A stretch of DNA of 64,000 bases, from contig NZ_JAANOW010000003.1 in the NCBI RefSeq assembly GCF_011758805.1, positions 434,001 to 498,000 on the forward strand. The letters are read 5' to 3'. Made by a program: the position numbers and the translations under genes. Source of the DNA: Mycolicibacterium fluoranthenivorans. GTDB taxonomy: Bacteria; Actinomycetota; Actinomycetes; Mycobacteriales; Mycobacteriaceae. Position 1 is the first letter of the stretch. The number at the start of each line of letters is the position of its first letter. Positions 25,862 to 35,500 of this stretch are shown piece after piece. The notes beneath the pieces are model-generated. The model was given only the letters and a program-made list of their open reading frames with translations. It was not told the DNA's origin and ran no database searches.

Positions 25862-27355
25862 TTGGCCATCCCACCACGCACTCCGGTTGTCGTCGGCGTC
25901 GGTGAACTCACACATCGCGGTGAAGGCACCGTCGATCCCATCGATTTGGCCGCCGAGGCCGCGCGTCGAGCGCTGCATGATGCTTCGGCCGCGATCGGGC
26001 ATCGCATCGATACCGTGGCGACGCCCGGAATCTTGATGATCCCACGCGACAACCCCGCGTCGAGGATTGCCGAAGCGACTGGGCTGACGCCGGATCATCG
26101 CATCAGTTGTCCGGTCGGCGGCAACACCCCCCAGTATCTGGTCGAGGTCCTCGGCCGCCGCATTTGGCGCGGCGTCAGCGACGCGGCTCTGATCGTCGGA
26201 GCGGAAAGCGGCGCGTCAGCACGCAAAGTCGCATCCGGTAGCGCACTTTTGGAGCCCAAACCCATCGCAGCACAGGACGAGTCACTCGGTGACACCCGCC
26301 CGGGACTGAGCGAAGCCGAGGTGGGCGCCGGGTTACATTGGCCGCACGAGGTGTACCCGATCTTCGAATCCGCGATCGCGGCCCGATCAGGCCGCACATT
26401 CGACGAACAGCGCCGCTGGCTGGGTGACTTGATGGCTCCGTTCACGGTTGAGGCGTCCCGACATCTCGAGCAGGCCTGGTTTCCGCGTGCCCGTAGCGCA
26501 GACGAGCTCAGCACGGTCTCCCCGGCTAACCGGATGGTGTGCGAGCCGTACCCGAAGCTGCTCAACAGCATCATCGCCGTGGATATGGCTGCCGCTTTCG
26601 TGATCATGGCCGCCGAAGTCGCCGAGGAACTCGGAGTGCCCAGTGATCGTTGGGTCTTCCCGTGGTCGTCGGCCACATGCAACGACGTGTATTTCCCGGT
26701 TCAGCGGCCTGATCTGGGTCGTTCCGCCGGAATAAGGGCCGCCGGCAAGGCGGTATTGGCGGCCAGTGGACTTCACATCGACGACATTAGATGGTTTGAT
26801 TTCTACTCTTGCTTTCCTTCCGCGGTCGAGGCGGCGATCGACGCCTTGGATCTCGACCCGGCGGATGACCGCGGGTTCACGGTGACCGGCGGACTGCCCT
26901 ACCACGGAGGGCCGGGTAACAACTATGTCAGCCATTCGATCGTCGAGATGGTGCGACGCTGCAGGAGCGACCCGGACGCCGTCGGGCTCGTGTCCGGACT
27001 GGGCTGGTACATCACAAAGCACTCGCTGGGTCTGTGGTCGGCGACTCCACCGCCAACGGGATGGCAGACTCCGGACATGGCCGATGCGCAGTCTGCGATC
27101 GACGGCACCTCCCTCCCGGTCGCTTCTCCCGCCGACGCATCCGGAGAGGCGACCATAGATGGATACACCGTCGTGCACGACCGTGACCAAGGCCCCTCCT
27201 GGGTGCCGATTTTCGCGCGCATGACCGACGGCCGCCGCGTCGCGGCGCGCAGTGACGATGCCGAGGTGGCGGTGGCAATGTCACGAGACATGTGCGTCGG
27301 ACACCAAGTCGCCGTGCGGCAGGCGGACGGACACGTCGAATTCGAACTGTCGTGA
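25862..27355 (+). CDS. thiolase-superfamily protein with C-terminal extension (acetyl-CoA acetyltransferase-like)
   Basis: A 497-residue protein of the SCP-x/thiolase superfamily, similar to mycobacterial proteins annotated as acetyl-CoA acetyltransferase (such as Rv1867, as recalled). It has the fold segments VVVGVGELTHRG at the N-terminus, GGLPYHGGPGNNY (His) and FYSCFPSAVE (Cys). The usual nucleophile position in ISCPVGGNTPQ appears to be Asn88, with Cys83 five residues earlier, so classic thiolysis is doubtful. The last 90 residues look like a small OB-fold/DUF35-type extension. The start is an uncertain TTG at 25862. The stop overlaps the next start (GTGA). It may cleave or bind a pathway acyl-CoA. 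Confidence 0.78.
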   Translation: MAIPPRTPVVVGVGELTHRGEGTVDPIDLAAEAARRALHDASAAIGHRIDTVATPGILMIPRDNPASRIAEATGLTPDHRISCPVGGNTPQYLVEVLGRRIWRGVSDAALIVGAESGASARKVASGSALLEPKPIAAQDESLGDTRPGLSEAEVGAGLHWPHEVYPIFESAIAARSGRTFDEQRRWLGDLMAPFTVEASRHLEQAWFPRARSADELSTVSPANRMVCEPYPKLLNSIIAVDMAAAFVIMAAEVAEELGVPSDRWVFPWSSATCNDVYFPVQRPDLGRSAGIRAAGKAVLAASGLHIDDIRWFDFYSCFPSAVEAAIDALDLDPADDRGFTVTGGLPYHGGPGNNYVSHSIVEMVRRCRSDPDAVGLVSGLGWYITKHSLGLWSATPPPTGWQTPDMADAQSAIDGTSLPVASPADASGEATIDGYTVVHDRDQGPSWVPIFARMTDGRRVAARSDDAEVAVAMSRDMCVGHQVAVRQADGHVEFELS

Positions 27356-28449
27356 ACGCCGACGCGCTCGTGCTGACCAAGCCGCGCACCCTTGAACGGC
27401 GGCATCTTCCGGTGCCGCGCATCGACGACGAGTCCGGTCTCCTGCGGATCGAGGCGTGCGGGCTCTGCGGAACCGACCACGAGCAGTTCAGCGGACACCT
27501 GCCGACGGGGTTCGCCTTCATCCCCGGACACGAGATCATCGGCGTCATCGAGGGAATCGGTGACGCCGCGCGCGAGCGTTGGGGCGTCTCGGTGGGTCAG
27601 CGAGTCGCCGTCGAGGTGTTCCGATCGTGTCGGGAGTGCGACTCGTGCGGCCGCGGCGAGTATCGCAGGTGCTCGAGCAACGGCCTCGCCACCATGTTCG
27701 GCTTCGTCGACGTGAACATCCCGCCCGGCCTGTGGGGAGGCTATGCAACCCACCTGCATCTGCCGTTCGATTCCATGCCGTTGCCGGTCCCGGACGGACT
27801 CGACCCGATCGTCGCGACGTTGTTCAATCCGCTTGGGGCAGGGATCAAATGGGCTGCCATGTTGCCCGAGACAAGCCCGGGCGACGTCGTCGCGGTCCTC
27901 GGACCAGGGATCCGCGGGATTTGTGCTGCCGTAGCCGCCAAGGAGGCCGGAGCGGCATTCGTCGCGATGACCGGGGTCGGCCCTCGCGACCGAACTCGGC
28001 TAGCCGCAGCCCACCAGTTCGGCGTGGACCTGACCATCGACGTCACCGAAGACGACCCGGCGCAGGCCCTGCAAATGGCGACCGGCCGGCTCGCAGATGT
28101 CGTCGTCGACGTCACCGCGAAGGCGCCAGCCGCATTCGCGGACGCCGTCGCACTCGCGCAGCCCGGCGGACGCGTGGTGGTCGCGGGCACACGCGGCGGC
28201 GGCGGAGCGCCGGGCTTCGAGCCAGACCTGCTCGTATTCAAGGAACTACGCATCTTCGGTTCGTTGGGGGTCGACTACCCCGCCTACCAGAGCGCCATCG
28301 AGCTGCTGGTCTCTAGGCGTTGGCCCTTCGAAGAATTGCACCGCGAGATCACCGGTTTCGCCGGCCTGCCCGGGCTGCTCGACCTTCTGGCCGGCAACGA
28401 GCCGGACCGGGTCCCCGCTCTGCACAACGTCTTTGTGCCGATCGCCTGA
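27352..28449 (+). CDS. zinc-dependent alcohol dehydrogenase (MDR family)
   Basis: Medium-chain dehydrogenase of 365 residues. The catalytic zinc ligands are in GLCGTDH and GHE, and the structural zinc in CRECDSCGRGEYRRC (four Cys). A Rossmann region follows around VVAVLGPGIRGICAA. It oxidises an alcohol using NAD(P). The GTG at 27352 overlaps the stop of the thiolase-like gene; the frame open to 27292 is rejected. Together with the SDRs it supplies dehydrogenase activity in the island. The substrate is unknown. Confidence 0.88.
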   Translation: MNADALVLTKPRTLERRHLPVPRIDDESGLLRIEACGLCGTDHEQFSGHLPTGFAFIPGHEIIGVIEGIGDAARERWGVSVGQRVAVEVFRSCRECDSCGRGEYRRCSSNGLATMFGFVDVNIPPGLWGGYATHLHLPFDSMPLPVPDGLDPIVATLFNPLGAGIKWAAMLPETSPGDVVAVLGPGIRGICAAVAAKEAGAAFVAMTGVGPRDRTRLAAAHQFGVDLTIDVTEDDPAQALQMATGRLADVVVDVTAKAPAAFADAVALAQPGGRVVVAGTRGGGGAPGFEPDLLVFKELRIFGSLGVDYPAYQSAIELLVSRRWPFEELHREITGFAGLPGLLDLLAGNEPDRVPALHNVFVPIA

Positions 28450-28484
28450 CAGCGCCAACTAGCGCCCAACCGGAAGGATCCACC

Positions 28485-29060
28485 GTGAGCAGCCAAAGCC
28501 GGGTTGACATGCTTGCCCTGACAGATGCCCGCGAGCGCGCCGCTCAATGCGGGATTCCGGACGCCATGGCTGAACTGTCTGTTTTCAGGATCGCGCTTCA
28601 TCAGCCCCCTGTAGCCGTCGCATTGCATGGAATGCTGGAGGCGTTGCTGTGGAAAGGCGCGCTGGATGCGCGGCTACGGGAGCTGATCATCATGCGAATC
28701 GGCTGGGTCACTGATTCGGTCTATGAGTGGACGCAACACTGGAGGGTTGCCCGCTTGCTCGATGTGCCCGAACGCGACCTGCTCGGGGTGCGCGACTGGC
28801 AGAACGCCGGCCACTTCGGCGAAGCCGAGCGGGCGGTACTGGCGGCGACAGACGAGACGTTGCGTGACGGCACCATCTCGGATGAAACCTGGGCTGAGTG
28901 TCAGCGCGCGTTGCACGGGGACCCGGCCGTCCTCGTCGAACTCGTCGCCGCGATCGGGAATTGGAGATTGTTCTCAGCGCTGCTGCGGTCCTTGCACGTG
29001 CCGCTAGAAGACGGCCTCGAAGGATGGCCCCCTGACGGAGTTCGACCCTCCGTTGACTGA
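28485..29060 (+). CDS. carboxymuconolactone decarboxylase (CMD/AhpD-like) family protein
   Basis: A 191-residue protein with the CMD signature in LRELIIMRIGWVTDSVYEW and QHWRVA. It lacks the CxxC of AhpD peroxidases, so it belongs to the non-redox CMD-like group of unclear activity that often sits in catabolic operons. The GTG at 28485 has GGAAGGA seven bases upstream; a longer frame to 28320 overlaps the dehydrogenase gene. It is 35 bases after the alcohol dehydrogenase and completes that operon. Confidence 0.8.
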   Translation: MSSQSRVDMLALTDARERAAQCGIPDAMAELSVFRIALHQPPVAVALHGMLEALLWKGALDARLRELIIMRIGWVTDSVYEWTQHWRVARLLDVPERDLLGVRDWQNAGHFGEAERAVLAATDETLRDGTISDETWAECQRALHGDPAVLVELVAAIGNWRLFSALLRSLHVPLEDGLEGWPPDGVRPSVD

Positions 29061-29091
29061 AGGGTGATCGGCTCGCCATGTCGACTCCGTG

Positions 29092-29718
29092 CTATGACTC
29101 TGCCCCTAGCACCTGTTGGTCGGGATCTGACGATGTCGAACGGTCGGGCGGTTGCATCTGCAGACGGCGATTCCACCACCGAGGATTGCGCCGGGCCTGA
29201 AGACTGAGCCGACGGAATTCCATCCGCTGCAGTCGAAGGAGAACTGGAACACCCAGCAGCGGGACGATCGCACCACGGACCGCACCTCGGCGACCATTCT
29301 CCAGCAATCCGGCTACAGCACTGAGCCCCGAAATGTAAAGAATACCGTTGTAAGGCACCAGGATTGGGCCGCATAGTCCTTCGCACTCGGACAGGCTTGG
29401 CACACCAAATCTCCAGCGCTTCGGCCAGTGTATGAAGTGAGCCAACACGGTCGTCAGGAACAGGCCGTTCACAACACCGAGGACAGCCTCGTGACGCTTA
29501 TCGGCACGTTCCGCCATGCGAAGTACTACTGCGGTGCTCATGCCCCAACCCGTCGCTGCCGGCACCGGACCAATCACCGACGCGAACGGCATCGCAACTC
29601 CGGACAGCAATTCGTAGAAGACATGCGCGCTCGCTGACACGGCGCCAACTTGTGTGCAGATTTGCCGGGACGTCTTCGGACGCTGACGGGACGGCGGTAA
29701 TGGCCCTTCCGCCCGCAT
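29092..29718 (-). CDS. small integral membrane protein of unknown function
   Basis: About 208 residues from an ATG at 29718. Hydrophobic stretches around FYELLSGVAMPFASVIG, VVNGLFLTTVLAHFI, ILYISGLSAVAGLL and AIVPLLGVPVLL suggest four membrane segments. The C-terminus is rich in Arg. I recognise no family. It is downstream of the PF10118-type gene on the same strand, and convergent with the CMD gene. No strong ribosome site is seen. Coding status rests on the coherent hydrophobic pattern. Confidence 0.5.
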   Translation of the reverse strand: MRAEGPLPPSRQRPKTSRQICTQVGAVSASAHVFYELLSGVAMPFASVIGPVPAATGWGMSTAVVLRMAERADKRHEAVLGVVNGLFLTTVLAHFIHWPKRWRFGVPSLSECEGLCGPILVPYNGILYISGLSAVAGLLENGRRGAVRGAIVPLLGVPVLLRLQRMEFRRLSLQARRNPRWWNRRLQMQPPDRSTSSDPDQQVLGAES

Positions 29719-29819
29719 CAGCGGAATGCCTGAACGCGCGATGCGGCCACGGCGCAACGCACTTCTTCGTGAAGAGGTCGTTCCATATGGCGGCTTTCAC
29801 CACAAAAGTACTTGTCGAC

Positions 29820-30689
29820 CTACACGTTACTCCGTAGCTGTTGGCCGCCATCGGCGTCGAAGAGTTCCTTGGTCCAACGTTCGAGGATTTCTGCGCTATC
29901 CCAGTCGTCGGGATGGAACCCGGCGTGGGTGTAGGAACGGAAGCGCTCAATCGCTGCTCGGCTGAACAGCGGGTTATGACGGAAGGCTCGAAGGCTGCGC
30001 AGCAACCGCACCGGGTTGTAGGCGGCACGATCGCCGGCCAGAGAGCGGGTGGTCTGGATGACCAACTCGGTGAACAATAGGAGACTGGCGATCCGCATTC
30101 CCCAGACCCTGGTGCGTTCGCTTCCACCGACCGTCTCGTAGACATCGAAAGCGACGGCCTTGTGCTCGCATTCCTCCAGTGCGTGCCAAAGCAGAATCGG
30201 CCGCACCTCGGTGTAGCCGATCAGTTCTTGAGCTTCGTCGCTGGTGAGAATGATCTCGGCGAATGTCGCCGTGTAGTGCTCGAGGGCTGCCGTCACAGCC
30301 AGGCGCATCTTGGGAGAAAAACGCTTCTCGAGTCGGCCAACCAACTTCTTGATATGCCGATCGATCCCCTCGGTGGGATAGCCCATCGCTTGAAGGCGAT
30401 CGTTGAGCAGCCGATGCTGGTGCCGGTGGGTGGCCTCTTGAGCGATGAATCCCTTGACCGCCTCCTTCAGGTCAGCGTCGCTGATGTGGTCCCGGTACTC
30501 GCGGACTGACCGGATGAAGAAGTCTTCGCCTTCGGGGAACGTGGCCGACAAGGTGGACACAAAGTGGCTCATCACCAAGTCGCCATCGACGAAGTGCTGC
30601 CGATTGGTCTCAGCAGGCATGTCGAATCGGACACGGCGGGGCTTCGGGACGACCCGCGTGGTGGGCCGTGTGGACGAATCGTCGCTCAT
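29820..30689 (-). CDS. metal-dependent hydrolase family protein (PF10118-like)
   Basis: A 289-residue helical protein with metal-ligand-like motifs EGEDFF, EATHRHQH, EHYTATF and EECEHKAVAFDVY, the pattern of the PF10118 'predicted metal-dependent hydrolase' family. The Glu/His spacing is reminiscent of diiron proteins (inference). The ATG at 30689 has AGGAG six bases upstream. It is divergent from a TetR gene at 30765 with an inverted repeat between them, so it is probably repressed by it. The function is unknown. Confidence 0.8.
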   Translation of the reverse strand: MSDDSSTRPTTRVVPKPRRVRFDMPAETNRQHFVDGDLVMSHFVSTLSATFPEGEDFFIRSVREYRDHISDADLKEAVKGFIAQEATHRHQHRLLNDRLQAMGYPTEGIDRHIKKLVGRLEKRFSPKMRLAVTAALEHYTATFAEIILTSDEAQELIGYTEVRPILLWHALEECEHKAVAFDVYETVGGSERTRVWGMRIASLLLFTELVIQTTRSLAGDRAAYNPVRLLRSLRAFRHNPLFSRAAIERFRSYTHAGFHPDDWDSAEILERWTKELFDADGGQQLRSNV

Positions 30690-30720
30690 GTTGTTCTCCT
30701 GTTGTCATGGGCACTGATGA

Positions 30721-30742
30721 TCTGACTTTACGCCTAGTCAGA
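30721..30742. promoter_or_regulatory. operator candidate between PF10118 gene and TetR
   Basis: TCTGACT-N8-AGTCAGA is a perfect 7-bp inverted repeat in the 75-base divergent promoter region. It is the probable binding site of the TetR protein encoded at 30765. Confidence 0.6.
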
Positions 30743-30764
30743 ATTAGATGGCAAGCTATGCGTT

Positions 30765-31433
30765 GTGCGATCGGTGCGGGTGTACAGCGGGATGTCCGCC
30801 GAGGAGCGTCACCGGAACAGGCGCACGCGTCTCATCGAGGCCGCGATGGAGTTGATCGGCACGCACGGCGTTGCCGCCGCCACGGTGACTGCCGTATGCG
30901 CTGAGTCCGGCGTGACGTCACGCTACTTCTATCAGCATTTCCCTGACAGAGACGCCCTCTTGCGAGCTGCCTACCAGCAGCTCTACGCAACCTTCCAGGA
31001 GGTGATAGTTGACGCGATCCCCGATGCCGGCGCCCCACCCGAGGTGCTCGCGTACGCGCCGATCCGCGGGCTGGTCAGCATGATCAACAATGATCCTCGA
31101 CTGGGTCGGATCTTGTTCGTGGAATCTGCAACGGAGCCGCTGCTTCGGGAGTTACGCAGCGACATGATGACCGGTTTCACCGACCTCGTATTGCGTGAGG
31201 CCAGACTTCACCTTGACATCGCCGACTCCGCAGTGGGCGTTGCCCATTTGGCCTCGACATTGGGTGTGGGTGGGTTATTCGAAGTCTTGCGCCGCTGGCT
31301 CGACGGAGAACTCGAGTTCACCACCGATGAACTCGTTCAGCACTGCGCAGGTTTCCTGGGCAGCCTCGGCAGCTATGTGCTGCTGCAGAACGCAGTCGAG
31401 TCGGCCACGACCAAAGCCAAACCTCAGAGTTAG
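30765..31433 (+). CDS. TetR family transcriptional regulator
   Basis: Regulator of 222 residues. The helix-turn-helix runs from RTRLIEAAMELIGTHGVAAAT to SGVTSRYFYQHFPDRDAL. A GTG at 30765 and an in-frame ATG at 30792 are both possible starts. It is divergent from the PF10118-like gene and convergent with the TetR gene at 31525. It likely controls its divergent neighbour. Confidence 0.85.
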   Translation: MRSVRVYSGMSAEERHRNRRTRLIEAAMELIGTHGVAAATVTAVCAESGVTSRYFYQHFPDRDALLRAAYQQLYATFQEVIVDAIPDAGAPPEVLAYAPIRGLVSMINNDPRLGRILFVESATEPLLRELRSDMMTGFTDLVLREARLHLDIADSAVGVAHLASTLGVGGLFEVLRRWLDGELEFTTDELVQHCAGFLGSLGSYVLLQNAVESATTKAKPQS

Positions 31434-31524
31434 CTTCTGGCGCCTCCCGGCCGCGCTTCGCGAATGTCGAGGTGCCTCCGCTTGCTTCATTCCGGACTGA
31501 ACACATGAACGCCGCTGTACAACA

Positions 31525-32166
31525 TTAGAGGCCAGCGTCGTCGACCAAATAACGTTCGGCGAGCGTCTCGGCAAGCCGACTCGTGTGCTCCACGATCTCC
31601 CCCTGGATGACGTCAAGCAAACCTGCATGCCATGCGGTGATCAATTCGACGAAGCCACCAACGGCCACCAGTGTGTCCATCCGAAGGGCGGTTTCATCGG
31701 CTTCCGGCCTCAGGTGTGGCTCACTGGCTGCGATCACCAGGTGTGTCGCCTCCTGCAGTGCGACAGCGCGCCGATCCTGAAGCGGGGAACTGCCCACGTG
31801 TTGAGCCAGTAGAATCTTCGCCCTGCCCGGATCCTCTGCAATCCGGTCGACCACCGCGGCGATGGTCACGCGGATGGTCTCCATCGGCGGCTGCCCGATG
31901 CGTTCTGCGAGCGTCGCAGAAACCTCACCGAGCATCTCGTTGCGCACGCCGTCCCATGCAGCGACAAGTAACTCGTCGCGGGTCTTGAAGTCTTCGTAGA
32001 AGTAACGGTCGTTCAGGCCGGTTTTGGCGCACACTCCTCTCATCGTGACTGCTGCCCAACCGCTTTCACTCCAGATTTCCGTCGCGGCATCAATGAGGCG
32101 CTGACGGCGCTCCGCCCGGCGTTCAGCACCGGTACGCCCGCCCCATCTCTTCGACCGCGTCCGCAC
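31525..32166 (-). CDS. TetR family transcriptional regulator (paralogue of the one at 11944)
   Basis: A 213-residue regulator that aligns without gaps to the TetR protein at 11944. It has the same GGRTGAERRA lead, the same helix-turn-helix (GVCAKTGLNDRYFYEDF) and almost the same effector domain. The GTG at 32166 is chosen by that comparison; the frame is open to 32223, through the operator. It faces away from the MmpL-like gene at 32540. The two paralogues share operator arms, so they may bind each other's sites and link the BVMO operon with the exporter. Confidence 0.87.
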   Translation of the reverse strand: MRTRSKRWGGRTGAERRAERRQRLIDAATEIWSESGWAAVTMRGVCAKTGLNDRYFYEDFKTRDELLVAAWDGVRNEMLGEVSATLAERIGQPPMETIRVTIAAVVDRIAEDPGRAKILLAQHVGSSPLQDRRAVALQEATHLVIAASEPHLRPEADETALRMDTLVAVGGFVELITAWHAGLLDVIQGEIVEHTSRLAETLAERYLVDDAGL

Positions 32167-32204
32167 ATGTCCATCTTGGCAAACCACAGTAGGTCGCAAC
32201 ACTT

Positions 32205-32241
32205 TGGTAGCATCCGCCCCCAATGGGGGCGCGTGCCACCA
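32205..32241. promoter_or_regulatory. 37-bp TetR operator candidate (copy 2)
   Basis: Outer arms TGGTAGCA (32205-32212) and TGCCACCA (32234-32241) surround a 15-base inner palindrome with arms GCCCCC/GGGGGC at 32216-32230. Centre and total length match the copy at 11869-11905, and the distance from the centre to the GTG of the TetR gene is again 57 bases. Confidence 0.7.
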
Positions 32242-32495
32242 TAGGACTCCGCGGAGGGCAGCGATTGACGATCAGAACGCTCAAACTTCGAGTTCTCAGA
32301 GACGTGGCAGCGGCTGTCGTCATTCCCGCCCCCAGCAGTGATCGTGCGGCACTGGCGACGGTGGCGGTAGGAGGCGCCCTGCACGCCGTGCAGGTATTCG
32401 CGGCCGACTGGCCCGCCGCAATCCCGTAGGGAGTCGACTCATCACGCTCTTGAGCGAGGCCCCCACCGGTCGCCGTCACCACTTGCACTACGTGC

Positions 32496-32527
32496 GGTAG
32501 CGTACCGATACCGGCAGTATCGCTACC
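32496..32527. promoter_or_regulatory. nested inverted repeats before the MmpL-like gene
   Basis: GGTAGCG (32496-32502) pairs with CGCTACC (32521-32527). Inside, CGATAC (32506-32511) pairs with GTATCG (32517-32522). The element ends 12 bases before the GTG start of the transporter and is a likely operator over its promoter or leader. The 32242-32495 stretch upstream has no gene I can support. Confidence 0.5.
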
Positions 32528-32539
32528 AGTGGAGGCCAA

Positions 32540-35500
32540 GTGACCGACGGCAGTGCAGATGCCCCAAGCCAGGCCAAGCGGCCTGGTCGGCGCGCCAACG
32601 GATCCACCGATCCGGCCGACACTCGCGAGTACAGCGAACGGTTGGCGACCCTGGCCCGGTTCACCCTCCGACACAAAGCGCTCGTCATCGGGGTATGGCT
32701 AGGCGCCGCGGTGGTTCTCGCGCTGCTGTTCCCACAGCTGGAAACCGTGGTGCGCCAACAGTCGGTGGACCTCATTCCTCGCGACGCCCCGTCCTTGCAG
32801 ACGGTTGACCGCATGAGCGCCGCGTTCGGCGAAGAAGGCTCGAAAACCATGGTGTTCGTCGCCATGGAAGACCCCACTGGCTTGACTCCAACTGCACGGC
32901 AGCGCTACGGCGAACTCGTGCGCCGGTTGCAGGCCGAGGGCGACCACGTCCTGCTGGTGCAGGACCTGCTGGCCGATCCGATTACCGAAGCTCAGGCAGT
33001 CAGCGCCGACCGCAAAGCCTGGTATCTGCCCGTCGGTGTCACCGGCACCCTCGGAGACCCCACGGCAGCCGAATCCTTGAACGCGGTGCGCGACATCGCC
33101 GCGGAGGTGTTCACCGGATCGACCACGACCGTCCAAGTGACGGGACCACCGGCGACCTTCAGCGACATGATCGCCTCCGCCGAGCACGACCTGCTGTTGA
33201 TCTCGATCGCTACCGCCGGCGTGATCGCCCTGATCTTGCTGATCGTCTACCGGTCAGTGTTCACCGCGCTGTTGCCACTGCTGGTAATCGGGTTGAGCCT
33301 GGCGGTTGGGCGCGGCGTGCTATCCGCCCTCGGCGAGATGGGCATGCCGGTCTCCCAGTTCACCGTCGCATTCATGACGGCGATCCTGCTCGGCGCCGGA
33401 ACTGATTACACAGTTTTTCTGATCAGCCGGTACCACGAGCAGCGCCGCGCCCAAGTACCCGCCGATCAGGCGATCATCCACGCCACCGCCAGCATCGGGC
33501 GCGTCATCCTGGCGTCCGCCGCCACCGTGGCACTCGCGTTCTTGGCCATGGTCTTCGCGCGGCTCAGCGTCTTCGCCGCCCTGGGCCCCGCGTGCGCCAT
33601 CGCCGTGCTGTTCGGATTTCTGGCGACCGTCACCCTGCTGCCACCCGTGCTGTCGCTAGCCGCCAAACGCGGCATCGGTGAACCCAAATCCGATCGCACC
33701 CGCCGCTACTGGAACAGCGTCGCCGTCGCCGTGGTCCGCCGTCCGGTGCCACTGCTGATCGTCAGCCTGGCCATCCTGCTCGCCCTATCGGCAGCCGCTG
33801 CGACCATCAAAATCAGCTACGACGACCGCAAGGGACAACCAGACACCACGGCCAGCAACCAGGGCTACCAACTTCTGGACCGCCACTTCCGCAAGGACGT
33901 CGTCATCAGCGAGTTCCTCGTCGTAGAGAACCCGACCGACATGCGGACCGGGAGGGGGCTGGCCGATCTCGACGAGATGGCCTCTCGCGTCTCCCAGATC
34001 CCCGGCGTCACCAGAGTGTCCGGAGTCACCCGCCCCACCGGGGAGCGCCTCGACCAAGCAGAACTGGCCTGGCAGAACGGCCAGATCGGCGACAAAATGG
34101 CCGGCGCGGTCGCCGAGGGCAACTCACGCAAAGACGACCTCGCCAAACTCACAGGCGGCGCCGACCAGCTCGCCGACGGCCTCGCCCAACTCGATGGCAC
34201 GGTGCGCACCGCCCTCGCGCCACTGGCCGGAATCTTCACCCAAGCTCAATCCGCGGGAACTCAGGTCAACCAGTTCCGCCCGCTGCTGCAACAACTTTCC
34301 GCCACCGCCCCCGCCGTCGACCAAGCCATCCAATCCGGCCCAGGACTGCGACCGCTGGCCAACCAGGCGCAGAACGCGATCACCCAGCTCGATCCACTCG
34401 TGGGCGCGCTCAACACCTCACCGTGGTGTGCCGCCACCCCGCAGTGCGCCCAAATTCGTGACCAGGTGAAGATTTTGGTCAGCCTGCGCGACAGCGGATT
34501 CTTCGACCAGATCGCCGACCTCGGGGACCGCTACGATCCCGCGACCAATGCCACCGTTGGTGGCACCCTCGCCAACGTCCAGAACGCAGTCGCCTCGCTG
34601 GACAAGGCATTCGGAGCCCTGGGTGATCCCGACGACCTGGCCACCAACCTCCGCCGACTACAGGAGGGAATCGGACAGCTGGCCTCCGGCGCTCAAGCAC
34701 TCGCGACCGGTGTCCGCACCCTCGCCGACAGCAACATCGAAATGCTGTCCGGTATGAGCCAGATCGCCACCCAACTACAGAATTCCTCACGCGCAGCGGC
34801 GGACTCCGACTCCTCGAGCGGTTTCTACTTGCCCGCTAATGCATTCGAGAACCGGCAATTCACCGATGTTGCCAAGCAATTCCTCTCACCGGACGGCAAG
34901 ACCGCGCGGTTCATGATCGAAAGCAGCCACGACCCTTACAGCGTCGAAGCCATGGAGCTCGCCAGCCGCATCACCGACACCGCCAACACCGCACGACCCA
35001 ACACGTCGCTCGCCGACGCCACCGTATCCGTCGCCGGCTTCCCCGCCGTCAACTCCGATATCCAACGATTCCTATGGGCCGACTTCGCACAACTGGCCGT
35101 CGCCACCATAATCATCGTCGGCGTCATCCTGGTCCTACTGCTGCGCGCACTCCTGGCGCCGCTCTACCTCTTAGGCACCGTCGTGCTCAACTACCTCGCC
35201 TCGCTCGGCATCGGCGTTGTGGTATTCCAATGGGGACTGGGCTACGAAATCGCTTGGCCCGTACCATTACTGGCATTCATCATCCTCGTCGCCGTCGGCG
35301 CCGACTACAACATGCTGCTCGTCTCACGGCTCCGCGAAGAATCCGGGACCAACATCCGCGTCGGCGTCCTGCGCACCGTGGCAAACACCGGAGCCGTCAT
35401 CACCTCAGCTGGTCTGATATTCGCCGCCAGCATGTTCGGCCTCATGGTCGGCTCAGTCGCCATCATGATCCAAGCCGGCCTCATCATCGGCTTCGGATTG

